NCBI GenBank assembly: GCA_001442985.1
Contig: LDYB01000012.1
Span: forward strand, 1 to 64,000
DNA length: 64,000 nucleotides
Source of the DNA: Armatimonadetes bacterium DC
Lineage (GTDB): Bacteria > Armatimonadota > Fimbriimonadia > Fimbriimonadales > GBS-DC
Reading direction: 5' to 3'
Both the position numbers and the translations under genes were made by a program. Below, piece after piece: positions 7,576-18,035 of the stretch; the stretch's first letter is position 1; the number at the start of each line of letters is the position of its first letter. The notes below the pieces were generated by a model. That model had not been told where the DNA came from. It saw only the letters and a list, made by a program, of their open reading frames with translations, and did no database searches.

Positions 7576-10500
7576 ATGCCAATTGATCGCTCACTACGGA
7601 AGGTTCTGGTTATCGGCTCCGGTCCGATTATTATTGGGCAAGCCGCTGAGTTTGACTACTCCGGGACGCAGGCATGTCGCTCCCTCAAAGAGGAAGGTCT
7701 GGAGGTTGTGCTGATTAACTCCAACCCCGCCACCATCATGACCGACCCCGACACTGCCGACAGGGTGTATATCGAGCCGCTCACGGTGGAGTTCGCCGAG
7801 CGCGTGATTGCCCGCGAGCGCCCCGACGGACTGCTGCCCACACTGGGAGGGCAAACCGGGCTGAACCTGGCGACCGAGCTGGCAGTGCGCGGCATTCTGG
7901 ACAAATATGGCGTGCGCCTGCTGGGCACGCCCCTGAGCGCGATTCAGGCAGCAGAAGACCGCGAGCGGTTCCGCGAGCTGATGCGCCAGATTGGCGAACC
8001 GGTACCCGAATCGTGGATTGTGGAGAGCCTTGGCGAGCTGCGCAAAGTCGCTGAAATCGCTCCCTACCCCTGTATCGTGCGCCCCGCTTACACCTTAGGA
8101 GGCACCGGCGGCGGGATTGCCCACAACCCCGATGAGCTGATGGAAATTGGCGCACGCGGCTTGCAACTTTCCATGCGCCATCAGATTCTGGTGGAACGCT
8201 CACTGCTCGGCTGGAAAGAGATTGAGTACGAGGTAATGCGCGACGGCGCCGATAATGCGATTGTCGTCTGCAACATGGAAAACATAGACCCGATGGGCGT
8301 CCACACAGGCGATTCCATCGTGGTCGCCCCCTCGCAAACCCTTTCGGATTTTGAGTATCAGCTATTGCGCACGGCGTCGCTGAAAATCATTCGGGCGCTG
8401 GGCATTCAGGGTGGGTGCAATGTGCAGCTGGCGCTGAACCCCCACGGCGCCGATTACTATGTGATTGAGGTCAACCCCCGCGTGAGCCGCTCCTCCGCGC
8501 TGGCTTCCAAAGCCACAGGCTACCCGATTGCCCGCATCGCCGCCAAGATTGCGATTGGGCTGCGACTGGACGAAATTCGCAACCCCATCACGCAAACTTC
8601 CGCCGCCTTTGAGCCTGCGCTGGACTACTGCGTGCTGAAAATTCCCCGATTCCCCTTCGATAAGTTCCCCACGGGCGACCGCACGCTGGGCACGCAGATG
8701 AAAGCCACCGGCGAGGTGATGGCGATAGACCGCACCTTCGAAGGCGCCCTCATGAAGGCAGTGCGCGGGCTGGAAATTGGCGTCTCCGACCTGCGCTACC
8801 CGGGCGCCTCTAAGCTCAGCACGATGGAGCTGGAAACCCGTATCGAGACACCGAACGACCTGCGTCTGTTCTATATCGCCGAAGCGTTCCGCCGTGGCTG
8901 GCTGGTGGAAGAGGTTCACGCCCTCAGCAAAATAGACCCATGGTTTCTGCATAAAATCCGTCAGGTGGTGGAGCTGGAGCAGGAGCTGATTCGCCAGAGC
9001 AAGCCCCTGCGCGAGGCGTTTCTGGGCAACGACGACGAATCGCTGATTGCGCGGGTGCGTCAGGCGAAAGAGTGGCAGTTCCCCGACCGATTCTTTGCCC
9101 AGATTACAGGCTTGCACGAGCGCGAAGTGCGTGCGGCGCGAAAGCGCTGGGGTATCCTGCCCGCCTATAAGATGGTGGACACCTGCGCGGGCGAGTTCGA
9201 AGCGTACACCCCCTACTTCTACTCGACCTATCACGGAGAAAGCGACCGCCCCTCTGCCGACGCCCCCCGCAAAGTGCTGGTGCTGGGGTCGGGTCCCATC
9301 CGAATCGGGCAGGGAATCGAGTTTGACTACTCCGCCGTGCATGCGGTCAAGACCCTGCGCGAGCGCGGTTATTATGCCATCATCCTCAACAATAACCCCG
9401 AAACCGTTTCCACCGATTTTGACATCTCCAACGCGCTCTACTTTGACCCCATCACACTGGAAGATGTGCTGAACCTGCTGGAATATGAGGGGAATGTAGA
9501 GGGGGTGATGGTGCAGTTTGGCGGGCAAACCGCCATCAATCTGGTGAAACGCTTGCAGGAGTTTGGCGTGCCGATTCTGGGCACACCGCCTGAGTCGGTG
9601 GATATTGCGGAAGACCGCTATCGGTTCGATGCGCTGTTGCAAGAGCTGGGCATCCCGCGCCCGCCGGGACGCGCCGTCACGACGCTGGAAGACGCGCTGG
9701 CAACGGCGCACGCCGTGGGCTACCCCGTGCTGGTGCGCCCTTCCTATGTGCTGGGGGGACGCGCGATGCAAATTGTGCGCTCCGACACCGAGCTGGAAAC
9801 CTATTGGCAGTCGGCGGTGCTGGCGTTTCCCGACGCCCCCGTGCTGGTGGACAAGTATATCGAGGGCAAAGAGGCGGAGGTGGACCTGATTGGCGACGGC
9901 GAGCGCGTGTTCATCCCCGCGATTATGGAACATATTGAGCGGGCTGGGGTGCATTCAGGCGATAGCATGACGGTCGTGCCCCCACAGACCCTCAGCGACT
10001 CCGAACAGGCGCAGATGATAGACTACGCTCTGCGGCTGGGGCGTGCGCTCAAAGTGTGCGGGTTGATGAACATCCAGTTCGTGGTGGAGGATGGCAAGGT
10101 GTATGTGATTGAGGTGAACCCGCGCGCGAGCCGAACCGTGCCCTACCTCTCCAAAATCACAGGCGTTCCGATGGTCTCGCTGGCGGTGCGGGCACAGCTG
10201 GGCGAGCCGCTGACAGAGACAGGCATCGCCCCTCCGCCACGCTGGGTCGCCGTGAAAGCGCCCGTATTCTCCTCGCTTAAACTGAAAAAGGTGGAGGTGG
10301 CGCTGGGTCCTGAAATGCGCTCCACAGGCGAGGTGATGGGGATTGACCGCGCCTACGCGCCTGCGCTCTATAAAGCGCTGGTCGCCAGCGGCACCGTGCC
10401 GCCTCGCAGGGGGAATGTGCTGCTCACCTTAGCGGACGCCGACAAAGCCGAAGGGGTACGACTGGCAGAGGCGTTCCATCAGAAAGGGTTCAAACTCTAC

Positions 10501-10824
10501 GCCACGCTGGGCACAGCGCGCGCCCTGCAAAAAGCAGGTTTACCCGTGCAGGTTGTGCCCAAAATCGGTCAGGGCAAACCCGACCTGCTGACCTACATCA
10601 CCGAGAAGCACATTCAGCTCTTAATCAACACGCCCAGCCCTGATCACAGGGCGGAACAGCAGGGGCTTCTGATTCGGCGTGCGGCGGTGGAACAGGGCAT
10701 CCCCTGCCTCACCTCGCTGGATACCGCATGGGCGCTGCTGATTGCGCTGGAAGCCCATCAATTTGAAGTAGAGCCGATTCAGACGCTGGTGCGCGAGGCA
10801 GTCAGCACGCTCTCCAGAGCCTGA
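7576..10824 (+). CDS. carB: Carbamoyl phosphate synthase large subunit CarB
   Basis: CarB makes carbamoyl phosphate from bicarbonate, ATP and ammonia channelled from CarA, feeding pyrimidine and arginine synthesis. The 1082-residue protein is full length. It has two homologous ATP-grasp halves, each with the [22 protein letters not shown] start and the VIEVNPR motif, an oligomerisation linker, and a C-terminal methylglyoxal-synthase-like regulatory domain (about residues 945-1075, LLINTPSPD). Conserved segments such as EYEVMRD and [12 protein letters not shown] are intact. carA is not in the window. The last 46 bp overlap the 3' end of hisC on the other strand. Confidence 0.97.
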   Translation: MPIDRSLRKVLVIGSGPIIIGQAAEFDYSGTQACRSLKEEGLEVVLINSNPATIMTDPDTADRVYIEPLTVEFAERVIARERPDGLLPTLGGQTGLNLATELAVRGILDKYGVRLLGTPLSAIQAAEDRERFRELMRQIGEPVPESWIVESLGELRKVAEIAPYPCIVRPAYTLGGTGGGIAHNPDELMEIGARGLQLSMRHQILVERSLLGWKEIEYEVMRDGADNAIVVCNMENIDPMGVHTGDSIVVAPSQTLSDFEYQLLRTASLKIIRALGIQGGCNVQLALNPHGADYYVIEVNPRVSRSSALASKATGYPIARIAAKIAIGLRLDEIRNPITQTSAAFEPALDYCVLKIPRFPFDKFPTGDRTLGTQMKATGEVMAIDRTFEGALMKAVRGLEIGVSDLRYPGASKLSTMELETRIETPNDLRLFYIAEAFRRGWLVEEVHALSKIDPWFLHKIRQVVELEQELIRQSKPLREAFLGNDDESLIARVRQAKEWQFPDRFFAQITGLHEREVRAARKRWGILPAYKMVDTCAGEFEAYTPYFYSTYHGESDRPSADAPRKVLVLGSGPIRIGQGIEFDYSAVHAVKTLRERGYYAIILNNNPETVSTDFDISNALYFDPITLEDVLNLLEYEGNVEGVMVQFGGQTAINLVKRLQEFGVPILGTPPESVDIAEDRYRFDALLQELGIPRPPGRAVTTLEDALATAHAVGYPVLVRPSYVLGGRAMQIVRSDTELETYWQSAVLAFPDAPVLVDKYIEGKEAEVDLIGDGERVFIPAIMEHIERAGVHSGDSMTVVPPQTLSDSEQAQMIDYALRLGRALKVCGLMNIQFVVEDGKVYVIEVNPRASRTVPYLSKITGVPMVSLAVRAQLGEPLTETGIAPPPRWVAVKAPVFSSLKLKKVEVALGPEMRSTGEVMGIDRAYAPALYKALVASGTVPPRRGNVLLTLADADKAEGVRLAEAFHQKGFKLYATLGTARALQKAGLPVQVVPKIGQGKPDLLTYITEKHIQLLINTPSPDHRAEQQGLLIRRAAVEQGIPCLTSLDTAWALLIALEAHQFEVEPIQTLVREAVSTLSRA

Positions 10825-11885
10825 ATGAATCGGCGGTTCTGCTCCATCGTGCCCGTGTTCACACGCAGATAGGTGGGCAAGCCAAAAATCGCGCCTGTGC
10901 GCACCAGCACGCCATGCTCGCGCAACAGCGCCTGCGCCACCTGCTCGGCGTTCGCACCCACCTCTATCAGAATAAAGTTCGCCCATGAAGGCACGGTGCG
11001 CAATCCCAGCCGCGCACACTCGGTCTGAAAATAGTCCAGCCCTTCCCGATTGAGCGCCCGCGTGCGCGCCACATGGGCTTGATCCTGAAGCGCCGCAATC
11101 GCCGCCACTTGCGCCAGACGGTTCACATTGAACGGCTCCCGCACGCGCTCCAGGGGGTCCAAAATCTCCGGGCGCGCTACAGCATAGCCAATCCGCAACC
11201 CCGCCAGCCCATAGGCTTTGGAGAAGGTGCGCATCACCAGCACATTCCGCCCTGCTCGCACATAGTCCAGCCCGTTCGGATAGTCGGGATGATCCACATA
11301 CTCATAATAAGCCTCGTCCAGCACCAGCAGCACATGCGGCGGCAGGCGCTCCAGCAGCCATTCCACCTCAGCACGGGTTGCCAGCGTGCCAGTAGGATTG
11401 TTCGGGTTCGCAAGATAGAAGAGCTTCGTTCGAGAATCGACGCGCTCCAGCATGGTGGGCAGGTCGTACCGGAAGTCGGGCGTGAGAGGCACTTTGTGCA
11501 ATACCGCCTGATTGAGCTGGGCGGACGCCTCATAGCGCACAAAGGAGGGATCGCCCATAATCAGTCCATCGCCCGGCTCCAGATACGCGATTCCCAGCAG
11601 GTGGATAATCTCATCGGAACCGTTGGCGCAGAAGAAATGGTCTGGGGGCAACCCATAAAACTGGCTGAGCGCCTCCCGAAGCGCCTGACACCCCCCGTCA
11701 GGGTAGAGGTGAACCTGATGGAGATGCGCCTGTATCGCCTGTACTACAAGGGGCGATGCGCCCAGCGGGTTCTCGTTGGCAGAAAGCTTGATAATTTCGC
11801 TCAGCCCCAGCTCCTGCCGAAGCTGTTCCAGCGGCTTGCCCGCTTTGTACGGTTGCATCTGCTGCACATGGGGTCGCGCTCGCAC
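10779..11885 (-). CDS. hisC: Histidinol-phosphate aminotransferase HisC
   Basis: A class I/II PLP aminotransferase of 368 residues converting imidazole acetol phosphate to histidinol phosphate in histidine synthesis. Visible are [13 protein letters not shown], the NPNNPTGT loop, DEAYYEY and the PLP lysine K223 in [16 protein letters not shown]. The GTG start at 11885 follows a GGTATACT box (11893-11898) by 7 nt with no Shine-Dalgarno sequence, so the transcript is probably leaderless. No other his genes are near. Assignment over related aminotransferases (for example an aromatic one) rests on overall motif fit. Confidence 0.92.
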   Translation of the reverse strand: MRARPHVQQMQPYKAGKPLEQLRQELGLSEIIKLSANENPLGASPLVVQAIQAHLHQVHLYPDGGCQALREALSQFYGLPPDHFFCANGSDEIIHLLGIAYLEPGDGLIMGDPSFVRYEASAQLNQAVLHKVPLTPDFRYDLPTMLERVDSRTKLFYLANPNNPTGTLATRAEVEWLLERLPPHVLLVLDEAYYEYVDHPDYPNGLDYVRAGRNVLVMRTFSKAYGLAGLRIGYAVARPEILDPLERVREPFNVNRLAQVAAIAALQDQAHVARTRALNREGLDYFQTECARLGLRTVPSWANFILIEVGANAEQVAQALLREHGVLVRTGAIFGLPTYLRVNTGTMEQNRRFIQALESVLTASRTSV

Positions 11886-11892
11886 ATCCTAA

Positions 11893-11898
11893 AGTATA
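11893..11898 (-). promoter_or_regulatory. -10 box of hisC, leaderless start
   Basis: GGTATACT on the minus strand ends 7 nt before the GTG start. Confidence 0.6.
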
Positions 11899-12036
11899 CC
11901 TCGTCGGGAACCTCCCCAAAATTCAGACAGTTTAACATTTTATCGGCAGGAGGATGCCTGCTGGTGGTGTATAATACTCATTAACCGTTCGTTCGAGAAC
12001 GGTGTAAACCTGATACTCGGTCGAGGAGGTATGACG

Positions 12037-12921
12037 ATGAAGCGACGCGGCTTTACGCTGATTGAGCTGTTGGTCGTCATTGCGATTATCGCCATTCTGG
12101 CGGCGATTCTGTTCCCGGTCTTCGCACAGGCGCGTGAGAAGGCACGCCAGACCTTCTGCGTTAATAACACGAAGCAGGTAACGCTGGGCATGCTCCAGTA
12201 TCTCCAGGACTATGACGAGAGCTTTCCGTTCAGCATCTACGCGACCTTCCAGGGACCGAATAACGCTCTCTGTGCCTACACCGTGTACCACGCCATCTAC
12301 CCCTACCTCAAAAACGCGGATTTGGCTGGGTGTCCTTCGGACCGCGAGGCGTGGGATGTGCGTACCGCGTTTCTACCGCTGCAGCTGTGCCCGGATAATA
12401 CAACCTCCCCGTTCAAGACCACTGCCTACATCGCGAACTGGGAGATTGTGGAGCGGGGCAGCCTGCCCACCATCCAGAACTTCCCCTGGCCCGGCTTCCC
12501 CTACAGTGTGAAACTGGCAATGATCGATGATGTCGTCAAGACCACCACGCTTTACGATGGCGTGTTGGGCGATCATATGGGAAGCAATACAGGATTGGGT
12601 AGCTACGCTCAGGGGCGCCACAACGGTGTCGCGTCAGTGGGGTATGTGGATGGGCACGCCGGTAACGCCAAAACACGCCTTATTCAGGGCGGCACAGTGC
12701 GCGTGCGGGAGCAAGCGAGTAAAACCCGCCCGCTCTATGCGGTGGAGCAGCCCAACAGCCCCTTCCGAACAACGGGCAACTTCATCTACTACGGCATGAG
12801 CGGCGTGGTCAGCCAGTTCCCAACAGGGCACCCGCGCGCAGGGCAGCCGTGCCACTATGCGCCCATCCAGCCCAATCAGGGCTACACCGGGCAGCCCAAC
12901 CACTGCCGCCATCCGAACTGA
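12037..12921 (+). CDS. Prepilin-type N-terminal cleavage/methylation protein
   Basis: The 294-residue protein has the prepilin signal [18 protein letters not shown], then [13 protein letters not shown], and a divergent C-terminal part with [10 protein letters not shown], fitting the H-X9-DG type. It is predicted to be an exported, membrane-inserted pseudopilin-like protein of unknown role. The second ATG (12037) was chosen over 12031 because GAGGAGGT ends at 12030 and gives a usual 7-nt spacing. The first 100 bp of coding DNA are about 94 percent identical to those of the gene at 6214, whereas the remainder has diverged. Confidence 0.88.
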   Translation: MKRRGFTLIELLVVIAIIAILAAILFPVFAQAREKARQTFCVNNTKQVTLGMLQYLQDYDESFPFSIYATFQGPNNALCAYTVYHAIYPYLKNADLAGCPSDREAWDVRTAFLPLQLCPDNTTSPFKTTAYIANWEIVERGSLPTIQNFPWPGFPYSVKLAMIDDVVKTTTLYDGVLGDHMGSNTGLGSYAQGRHNGVASVGYVDGHAGNAKTRLIQGGTVRVREQASKTRPLYAVEQPNSPFRTTGNFIYYGMSGVVSQFPTGHPRAGQPCHYAPIQPNQGYTGQPNHCRHPN

Positions 12922-12960
12922 GCCGTAAATTTCACGGGTGCGGAAAGTGATAAAGTTCAG

Positions 12961-12992
12961 GGCTCGGCTCTCCTCAAATGGGGAGCCGAGCC
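12961..12992 (+). terminator. Hairpin after prepilin gene
   Basis: GGCTCGGCTC (12961-12970) pairs with GAGCCGAGCC (12983-12992). There is no U tract. A second small hairpin CCCCCA-GATT-TGGGGG follows at 13052-13067 with CAAATTT after it. No gene lies in 12922-13228; the region holds these hairpins and the nrd promoter. Confidence 0.6.
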
Positions 12993-13096
12993 GCATAAAG
13001 GTTTCCGTTACCTGCCATCTCCCCTACATGTACGATCCCCTTTGCTAAACACCCCCAGATTTGGGGGCAAATTTAACATTTCACCCCCTCTGACCC

Positions 13097-13127
13097 TTGA
13101 CAAACCTGCCAACGGGTAGGGTATACT
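13097..13127 (+). promoter_or_regulatory. Promoter of nrdB-nrdA
   Basis: TTGACA (13097-13102) and TATACT (13122-13127) are 19 bp apart. The leader to nrdB is about 95 nt. A nine-codon frame (13132-13161, MQPQHRVSL) starts only 4 nt after the -10 box, but whether it is translated is unclear. I found no convincing NrdR box pair. Confidence 0.6.
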
Positions 13128-13228
13128 CCCCATGCAACCACAACACCGTGTATCACTATAGGTTGTGTGTTGAGAACACAAAAGCCACGAATAAGCGCAA
13201 CAAACTACAACATGTGGAGGGTTATGCG

Positions 13229-14203
13229 ATGGCGCTGTTTGAGAAACGGGTGCATCTGAAGCCGTATGAGTACCCCGATTTGTTGAGGTTCCGGGACGCC
13301 ATCCGCCACTCGTACTGGCTGCATACCGAGTTTGCCCTTTCGGGCGATGTTCAGGACTGGTATGCCCGCACGGAACCCCACGAGCGCAACGCGCTCAAAA
13401 ACACCCTGCTCGCCATCTCCCAGATTGAGGTCTCGGTCAAAACCTTCTGGGCGCGAATTTACGACCGCATGCCCAAGCCCGAAATTGCCGAGGTTGGGAT
13501 GACCTTCGCTGAAAGCGAGGTGCGCCATGCGAACGCCTATTCACACCTGCTGGATATCCTCGGCTTGAGCAGTGAGTTTGAGAAAATCTACAGCATCCCC
13601 GCCCTGATGGAGCGCGTCCAGTACCTGCAGCACGCGCAGGAAGGTCTGCGTAGCAGCGACAACCGCCAGTTCGCGCTCACGCTACTGCTGTTCTCGGCTT
13701 TCGTGGAGCACATCTCGCTCTTCTCCCAGTTCCTGATTATTATGGCGTTCAACAAGTATCGCGCGGCGTTCAAGGGAGTCTCGAACATCGTGGAGGCAAC
13801 CAGCAAAGAGGAGCAGATTCATGGCATGTTCGGCGTGGAGCTGGTGCGCCTTCTCCAGCAGGAGAACCCGGAATGGTTCAACGCGGAGACCGAGGAGGTT
13901 GTGTTGCAAGCAGTGGAACGCGCTTACGCCGCAGAGCAACGCATTCTGGACTGGATTTTTGAACGCGGCGAACTGGAGTACCTGACCTACGCTCAGGTGG
14001 ACGCCTTCCTGAGAAATCGCTTCAACAACTCGCTGCGGAATGTGGGAATCCGTCCGGCATTCACGGTAGACGAAACCGCGCTGGCGGCTACACGCTGGTT
14101 TGACGAGGAATTGCTCGCCACCAAAGAGAACGACTTCTTCAACAAGCGGAGCATCACCTATTCCAAGAAGATGAAAAGTTTCAGCGAAGACGCGCTTTTC
14201 TGA
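13229..14203 (+). CDS. nrdB: Ribonucleotide reductase small subunit NrdB
   Basis: The 324-residue beta subunit of class I ribonucleotide reductase houses the di-metal site and tyrosyl radical used by NrdA. All expected ligands are visible: E67, E97 and H100 in AESEVRHANAY, radical tyrosine Y104, E160 in FVEHI, and E195/H198 in EEQIH. The conserved tyrosine argues against the radical-free class Ic type. The ATG at 13229 follows a GGAGGG Shine-Dalgarno stretch; the reading frame upstream is not similar. It is followed by nrdA after 48 bp. Confidence 0.95.
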   Translation: MALFEKRVHLKPYEYPDLLRFRDAIRHSYWLHTEFALSGDVQDWYARTEPHERNALKNTLLAISQIEVSVKTFWARIYDRMPKPEIAEVGMTFAESEVRHANAYSHLLDILGLSSEFEKIYSIPALMERVQYLQHAQEGLRSSDNRQFALTLLLFSAFVEHISLFSQFLIIMAFNKYRAAFKGVSNIVEATSKEEQIHGMFGVELVRLLQQENPEWFNAETEEVVLQAVERAYAAEQRILDWIFERGELEYLTYAQVDAFLRNRFNNSLRNVGIRPAFTVDETALAATRWFDEELLATKENDFFNKRSITYSKKMKSFSEDALF

Positions 14204-14251
14204 ACACAGCACGCGCGGGGTATTTCCCCCGCGCGCATAAGGAGGGCTAGC

Positions 14252-15919
14252 ATGGGAAACGCAACCGAAAGACCCCCTTTCTATTGGCTCAACGAGGAGA
14301 GCCGCCGATTCCTCTCGCGCGATTATCTGTTGCCAGGGGTCAGTCCCGAAGAGCGCATCCGTCAGATTGCCGACTACGCCGAGGCGATTCTGGGGATTGA
14401 GGGCTTCGGCGACAAATTCTACGGCTACATGGCGCGCGGCTGGTACTCACTGGCGACCCCCATCTGGACGAACTTCGGGCTGCGACGAGGGCTGCCCATC
14501 TCTTGCTACGGGAGCTATATTGAAGACGACTCGGCGTCGATACTGTATACGGCGTCGGAAGTCGGCATGATGACCAAGTTGGGGGGTGGTACTTCGGCGT
14601 ACTTCGGGAAGCTGCGCCCGCGCGGCGCCCCCATTCGCGACAACGGCTATAGCAACGGCAGCTTCTCGTTTGCCAAACTGTTTGACCGCATGATAGAAGT
14701 CTTCAGCCAGGGCAGCACGCGCCGCGGACAGTGCGCCGCCTATATCGATATCGAACACCCCGATATCGAGGAGTGGCTCTGGATTCAACGCGAAGGGTGC
14801 GAGATTCAGCTGCTCTACTGGGGCGTGTGCGTGGGGAACGACTGGCTCCAGCAGATGCGCGACGGCGACACCGAAAAGCGCCGCCTGTGGGCAAAAGTGC
14901 TGGAGTCGCGTGCCGAGGTCGGCATCCCCTATATCTTCTTCAAAGACAACGCGAACGCGGGCGCGCCAGAGGTCTACAAGCAACTCGGCAAGCGGATTCA
15001 TGCCTCTAACCTCTGCACCGAGATTATGCTCTCCTCCGCGCCCGATGAGAGCTTCGTGTGCTGTCTCTCCTCGCTCAATCTGCTCCACTACGACGAATGG
15101 AAACACACCGACGCGGTGGAGACGATGGTCTTCTTCCTCGATGCCGTTATGGAAGACTTCATCCGCCGTGTGCGCGACATCCCGTTTATGCAACGCGCCT
15201 ATAACTTCGCCGTTCGCCATCGGGCGCTGGGGCTGGGCGTGCTGGGATGGCACTCGCTGCTCCAATCCAAACGCATCCCGATAGAAAGCATGGACGCCTA
15301 TCGCCTGAATGTGGAAATCTTCCGTACCCTTCAGGATCGCGCCTACAACGCCTCGATGGAACTGGCACGCCGATACGGAGAACCCGAATACCTCAAGGGC
15401 TACGGCAGGCGCAACACGACCCTGCTCGCAGTCGCCCCCACGAAGTCCTCATCGTTCATTCTGGGGCAGGTGTCGCCCTCCATTGAGCCATATATGAGCA
15501 ACTACTATGTGAAAGACCTCGCGAAAGTTAAAACGACTTTCAAAAACCCTTACCTTCAGGAGGTGCTTCGCGCTCGCGGCAAAGACACTGATGCCGTCTG
15601 GCAAAGTATCGCGGAACACGACGGCTCGGTGCAACATCTCGATTTTTTGAGCGATGAGGAGCGCGACATTTTCAAGACCTTCAGCGAGATTTCACAAATG
15701 ACCCTGCTCCAGCAAGCCGCGCAACGCCAAGCGTTTATCGACCAGGGGCAGTCGCTCAACCTGATGATTCACCCTGAAACGCCCGTGCGCGACATCAACC
15801 TGCTTATGCTTCGAGCGGCAGAGCTGGGCTTGAAGTCGCTATATTACCAGTATAGCGTGAACGCGGCGCAGGAGTTCAATCGCGAGCTGTTGCTCAGCTG
15901 CCGCGTGTGTGAGGCATAA
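14252..15919 (+). CDS. nrdA: Ribonucleotide reductase large subunit NrdA, short form
   Basis: The catalytic alpha subunit reduces ribonucleoside diphosphates to deoxy forms. At 555 residues it is a compact version. It starts directly before the catalytic barrel and has no ATP-cone domain, so the usual dATP activity switch is missing. Catalytic residues are visible: C85 in LPISCYGS, N253/C255/E257 in SNLCTEI, the partner cysteine in FVCCLSSLNL, the radical-path pair in SLYYQYS, and a C-terminal redox pair in SCRVCEA. AAGGAGGG precedes the start. It is the second gene of the nrdBA operon. Confidence 0.95.
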   Translation: MGNATERPPFYWLNEESRRFLSRDYLLPGVSPEERIRQIADYAEAILGIEGFGDKFYGYMARGWYSLATPIWTNFGLRRGLPISCYGSYIEDDSASILYTASEVGMMTKLGGGTSAYFGKLRPRGAPIRDNGYSNGSFSFAKLFDRMIEVFSQGSTRRGQCAAYIDIEHPDIEEWLWIQREGCEIQLLYWGVCVGNDWLQQMRDGDTEKRRLWAKVLESRAEVGIPYIFFKDNANAGAPEVYKQLGKRIHASNLCTEIMLSSAPDESFVCCLSSLNLLHYDEWKHTDAVETMVFFLDAVMEDFIRRVRDIPFMQRAYNFAVRHRALGLGVLGWHSLLQSKRIPIESMDAYRLNVEIFRTLQDRAYNASMELARRYGEPEYLKGYGRRNTTLLAVAPTKSSSFILGQVSPSIEPYMSNYYVKDLAKVKTTFKNPYLQEVLRARGKDTDAVWQSIAEHDGSVQHLDFLSDEERDIFKTFSEISQMTLLQQAAQRQAFIDQGQSLNLMIHPETPVRDINLLMLRAAELGLKSLYYQYSVNAAQEFNRELLLSCRVCEA

Positions 15920-15926
15920 TTAAGAC

Positions 15927-16733
15927 ATGGAATTCACCCGAATCGCAGACGGACTGGCGTTCCCAGAGGGTCCCACATGGGACGGCAAAACGGGGTTGTT
16001 TGTGGTGAATGTCTACAACAACCGGCTGGAATATTTCAGACTGAACGCCTCGGGCACGGTGGAACAGCGTATCCTGTACGCCGAACTGCCCGGCAAAGGC
16101 AACGGCACGACCTTGCACCCTGATGGCACGCTTTATGTCGCCGACTACGAGCGCAAAGCGATTCTCAAAGTGCCTGCCCCCAACCGCGTGGAAGTGGTGG
16201 TGGAGCGCTACCAGAACCAGCCCCTGCGCGGTCCTAACGACCTCTGCTTTGACCGCGCGGGCAACCTCTATTTTACTGACCCGCGCGACAGCTGGGACGA
16301 ACCCATCGGCGCCGTGTATCGGCTCGACAAAAACGGCACGCTGGAGCGGATTGCCGAGGGATTGCACTTCCCGAACGGCATCGCGATAGACCCCCAGGAG
16401 CGGTTTCTGTATGTGGCGGAGACCCGTCGCAATCGTATCCTGCGCTGGGCACTGAAAAACGGCAAAATCGCCTCCCGAACGCCTGAGGTGTTCACCGAGT
16501 TGACAAAGGGCGCCATCGGTCCCGACGGGATGCGCTTCGATTCAAAAGGGCACCTCTGGGTGGCGCATTACGGGCGCGGCGTGGTGCAGTTAGACCCCTC
16601 CGGCAAAGAGGTCGCCCTCTATACCCTGCCAGGCAAGGGCGTTACCAATCTGGAGTTTGGCGGCGCACGCCGACAGTGGCTGTTTGTTACCGAGACCGAA
16701 ACGAACGCCCTCTATCGCGCCACGCTCAGCTAA
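15927..16733 (+). CDS. SMP-30/gluconolactonase family protein
   Basis: A 268-residue six-bladed beta-propeller of the SMP-30/gluconolactonase/LRE family, whose members hydrolyse lactones or organophosphates with a divalent metal. Visible motifs are FPEGPTWD (metal-binding Glu), RGPNDLCFDRAGNLYFTDP, HFPNGIAIDP and PDGMRFDSKGHLWVAHYGRG. No signal peptide is seen, so it is likely cytosolic. It starts 8 nt after the nrdA stop and may be read from the same transcript. Its last 8 bp overlap the 3' end of the aminotransferase gene on the other strand. The substrate is unknown. Confidence 0.88.
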   Translation: MEFTRIADGLAFPEGPTWDGKTGLFVVNVYNNRLEYFRLNASGTVEQRILYAELPGKGNGTTLHPDGTLYVADYERKAILKVPAPNRVEVVVERYQNQPLRGPNDLCFDRAGNLYFTDPRDSWDEPIGAVYRLDKNGTLERIAEGLHFPNGIAIDPQERFLYVAETRRNRILRWALKNGKIASRTPEVFTELTKGAIGPDGMRFDSKGHLWVAHYGRGVVQLDPSGKEVALYTLPGKGVTNLEFGGARRQWLFVTETETNALYRATLS

Positions 16734-18003
16734 GCACCATCTGCACCAGCTCGCGCGCGGCGACCACCGACTCGGCGAACACCTGTAGCGCGGTCTCCGC
16801 CTGCTCGCGGGTCATAATCAGTGGCGGCTCCATGCGAATCACTTTTGGGTTGTTCAGCGTGTAGGCGGCAATCACCCCGCGCTGAATCATGTTGGTGATG
16901 GTCAGCTCGCCGAAGTCCGCCTCGTGAAACTCCACGCCAATCATCAGCCCGCGCCCGCGCACTTCCTGCACGAAGTCGGGGTACTCCGCCTGAACCTGGC
17001 GCAAGCCACGAATCAGATACTCGCCCACCTCGCGCGCGTTCTCCACCAGCCCCTCTTCTTCAATCACCTGTAGCGTGGCAAGCCCTGCCGCGCACGCCAG
17101 TTCGTTCCCGCCGAAGGTGCTGGTGTGAAGCAGCGGGTTCTCGCCGAACATCTCTTCCCATATCTGGGCGTTTGAGGAGAAGGAGCCAATCGGCAGCACA
17201 CCGCCCCCAAGCGACTTGGCGAGCGTCACGATATCGGGTTTCACGCCGGAATGGTCTACACCCCACATTTTGCCTGTGCGTCCCAGCCCCGTCTGCACCT
17301 CGTCGATAATCAGCAGCGCGCCGTGCCGGTCGCAGAGTTCGCGCAGGCGCGGGAGGTAATCATCAGGTGGGATGCGGATGCCGCCCTCGCCCTGAATCGG
17401 CTCCACAATCACGCCCGCCGTTTGATCGTCTATATGCTGGGCGACCGCATCGGCGTCGCCGAACGGCACATGCACAAAGCCGGGCAGCAGGGGGTCAAAC
17501 GGCTTACGATACACCTCGCGCCCGCTGGCGGAGAGGCTCCCCATCGTCTTCCCGTGATAGCTGCCAATCGTGCTGATCATTTTCACGCGCCCTGTGGCTT
17601 TGCGTGCCAGCTTGATGGCGCCCTCCACCGCCTCCGTGCCAGAGTTGCAGAAGAAACTGTATTGCATCTCGCCCGGCAGAATCTGGGCAAGTTTTTCGGC
17701 GAGCCTCGCCTGCGGCGCGTTGAACATGATTTTGCTTGGCATGGGCATCATGTCCAGCTGGCGCTTGACCGCCTCCACCACTTTTGGGTGGCGGTGCCCC
17801 AGCGCGAACATGCCGTACCCGCCAAGACAATCCAGAAACTTGCGTCCCTGCGCGTCGTAGATATAGCACCCTTCCGCATACCACTCCACGCCCAGCCCTG
17901 CGAAGCGCAACACTTTGGCTAAGCCGGGGTTCAGATGGCGCTCGGTCAAATCGGCTATCTGCTCGGTAAAAGCCTCAGGATTCTCAGGGAACGGCACCGT
18001 CAT
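16726..18003 (-). CDS. Class III PLP aminotransferase, ornithine/putrescine type
   Basis: The 425-residue protein carries the class III signature: CLGGYGMFALGHRHPKVV, FFCNSGTEAVEGAIKLAR, the GSYHGKTMGSLSASG loop, VEPIQGEGGI, LIIDEVQTGLGRTGKMW, and the PLP lysine in VTLAKSLGGG. It resembles putrescine aminotransferases and ornithine-oxoacid aminotransferases, moving an omega-amino group to 2-oxoglutarate. A TATAAT box (18028-18033, minus strand) and an AAGGAGT Shine-Dalgarno stretch precede it. Substrate choice among ornithine, putrescine or related amines cannot be made from the sequence. Confidence 0.9.
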   Translation of the reverse strand: MTVPFPENPEAFTEQIADLTERHLNPGLAKVLRFAGLGVEWYAEGCYIYDAQGRKFLDCLGGYGMFALGHRHPKVVEAVKRQLDMMPMPSKIMFNAPQARLAEKLAQILPGEMQYSFFCNSGTEAVEGAIKLARKATGRVKMISTIGSYHGKTMGSLSASGREVYRKPFDPLLPGFVHVPFGDADAVAQHIDDQTAGVIVEPIQGEGGIRIPPDDYLPRLRELCDRHGALLIIDEVQTGLGRTGKMWGVDHSGVKPDIVTLAKSLGGGVLPIGSFSSNAQIWEEMFGENPLLHTSTFGGNELACAAGLATLQVIEEEGLVENAREVGEYLIRGLRQVQAEYPDFVQEVRGRGLMIGVEFHEADFGELTITNMIQRGVIAAYTLNNPKVIRMEPPLIMTREQAETALQVFAESVVAARELVQMVLS

Positions 18004-18035
18004 CGTCGTCCACTCCTTACGGCAGGGATTATACC

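Noticed and set aside
13132-13161. Leaderless nine-codon upstream ORF before nrdB
   Set aside because: The ATG is only 4 nt after the -10 box, so transcription may start inside or after it; too short to judge coding.
13140-13180. NrdR-type operator in the nrdB leader
   Set aside because: There are ACAAC/GTTGT-like stretches but no paired boxes with the expected spacing or symmetry.
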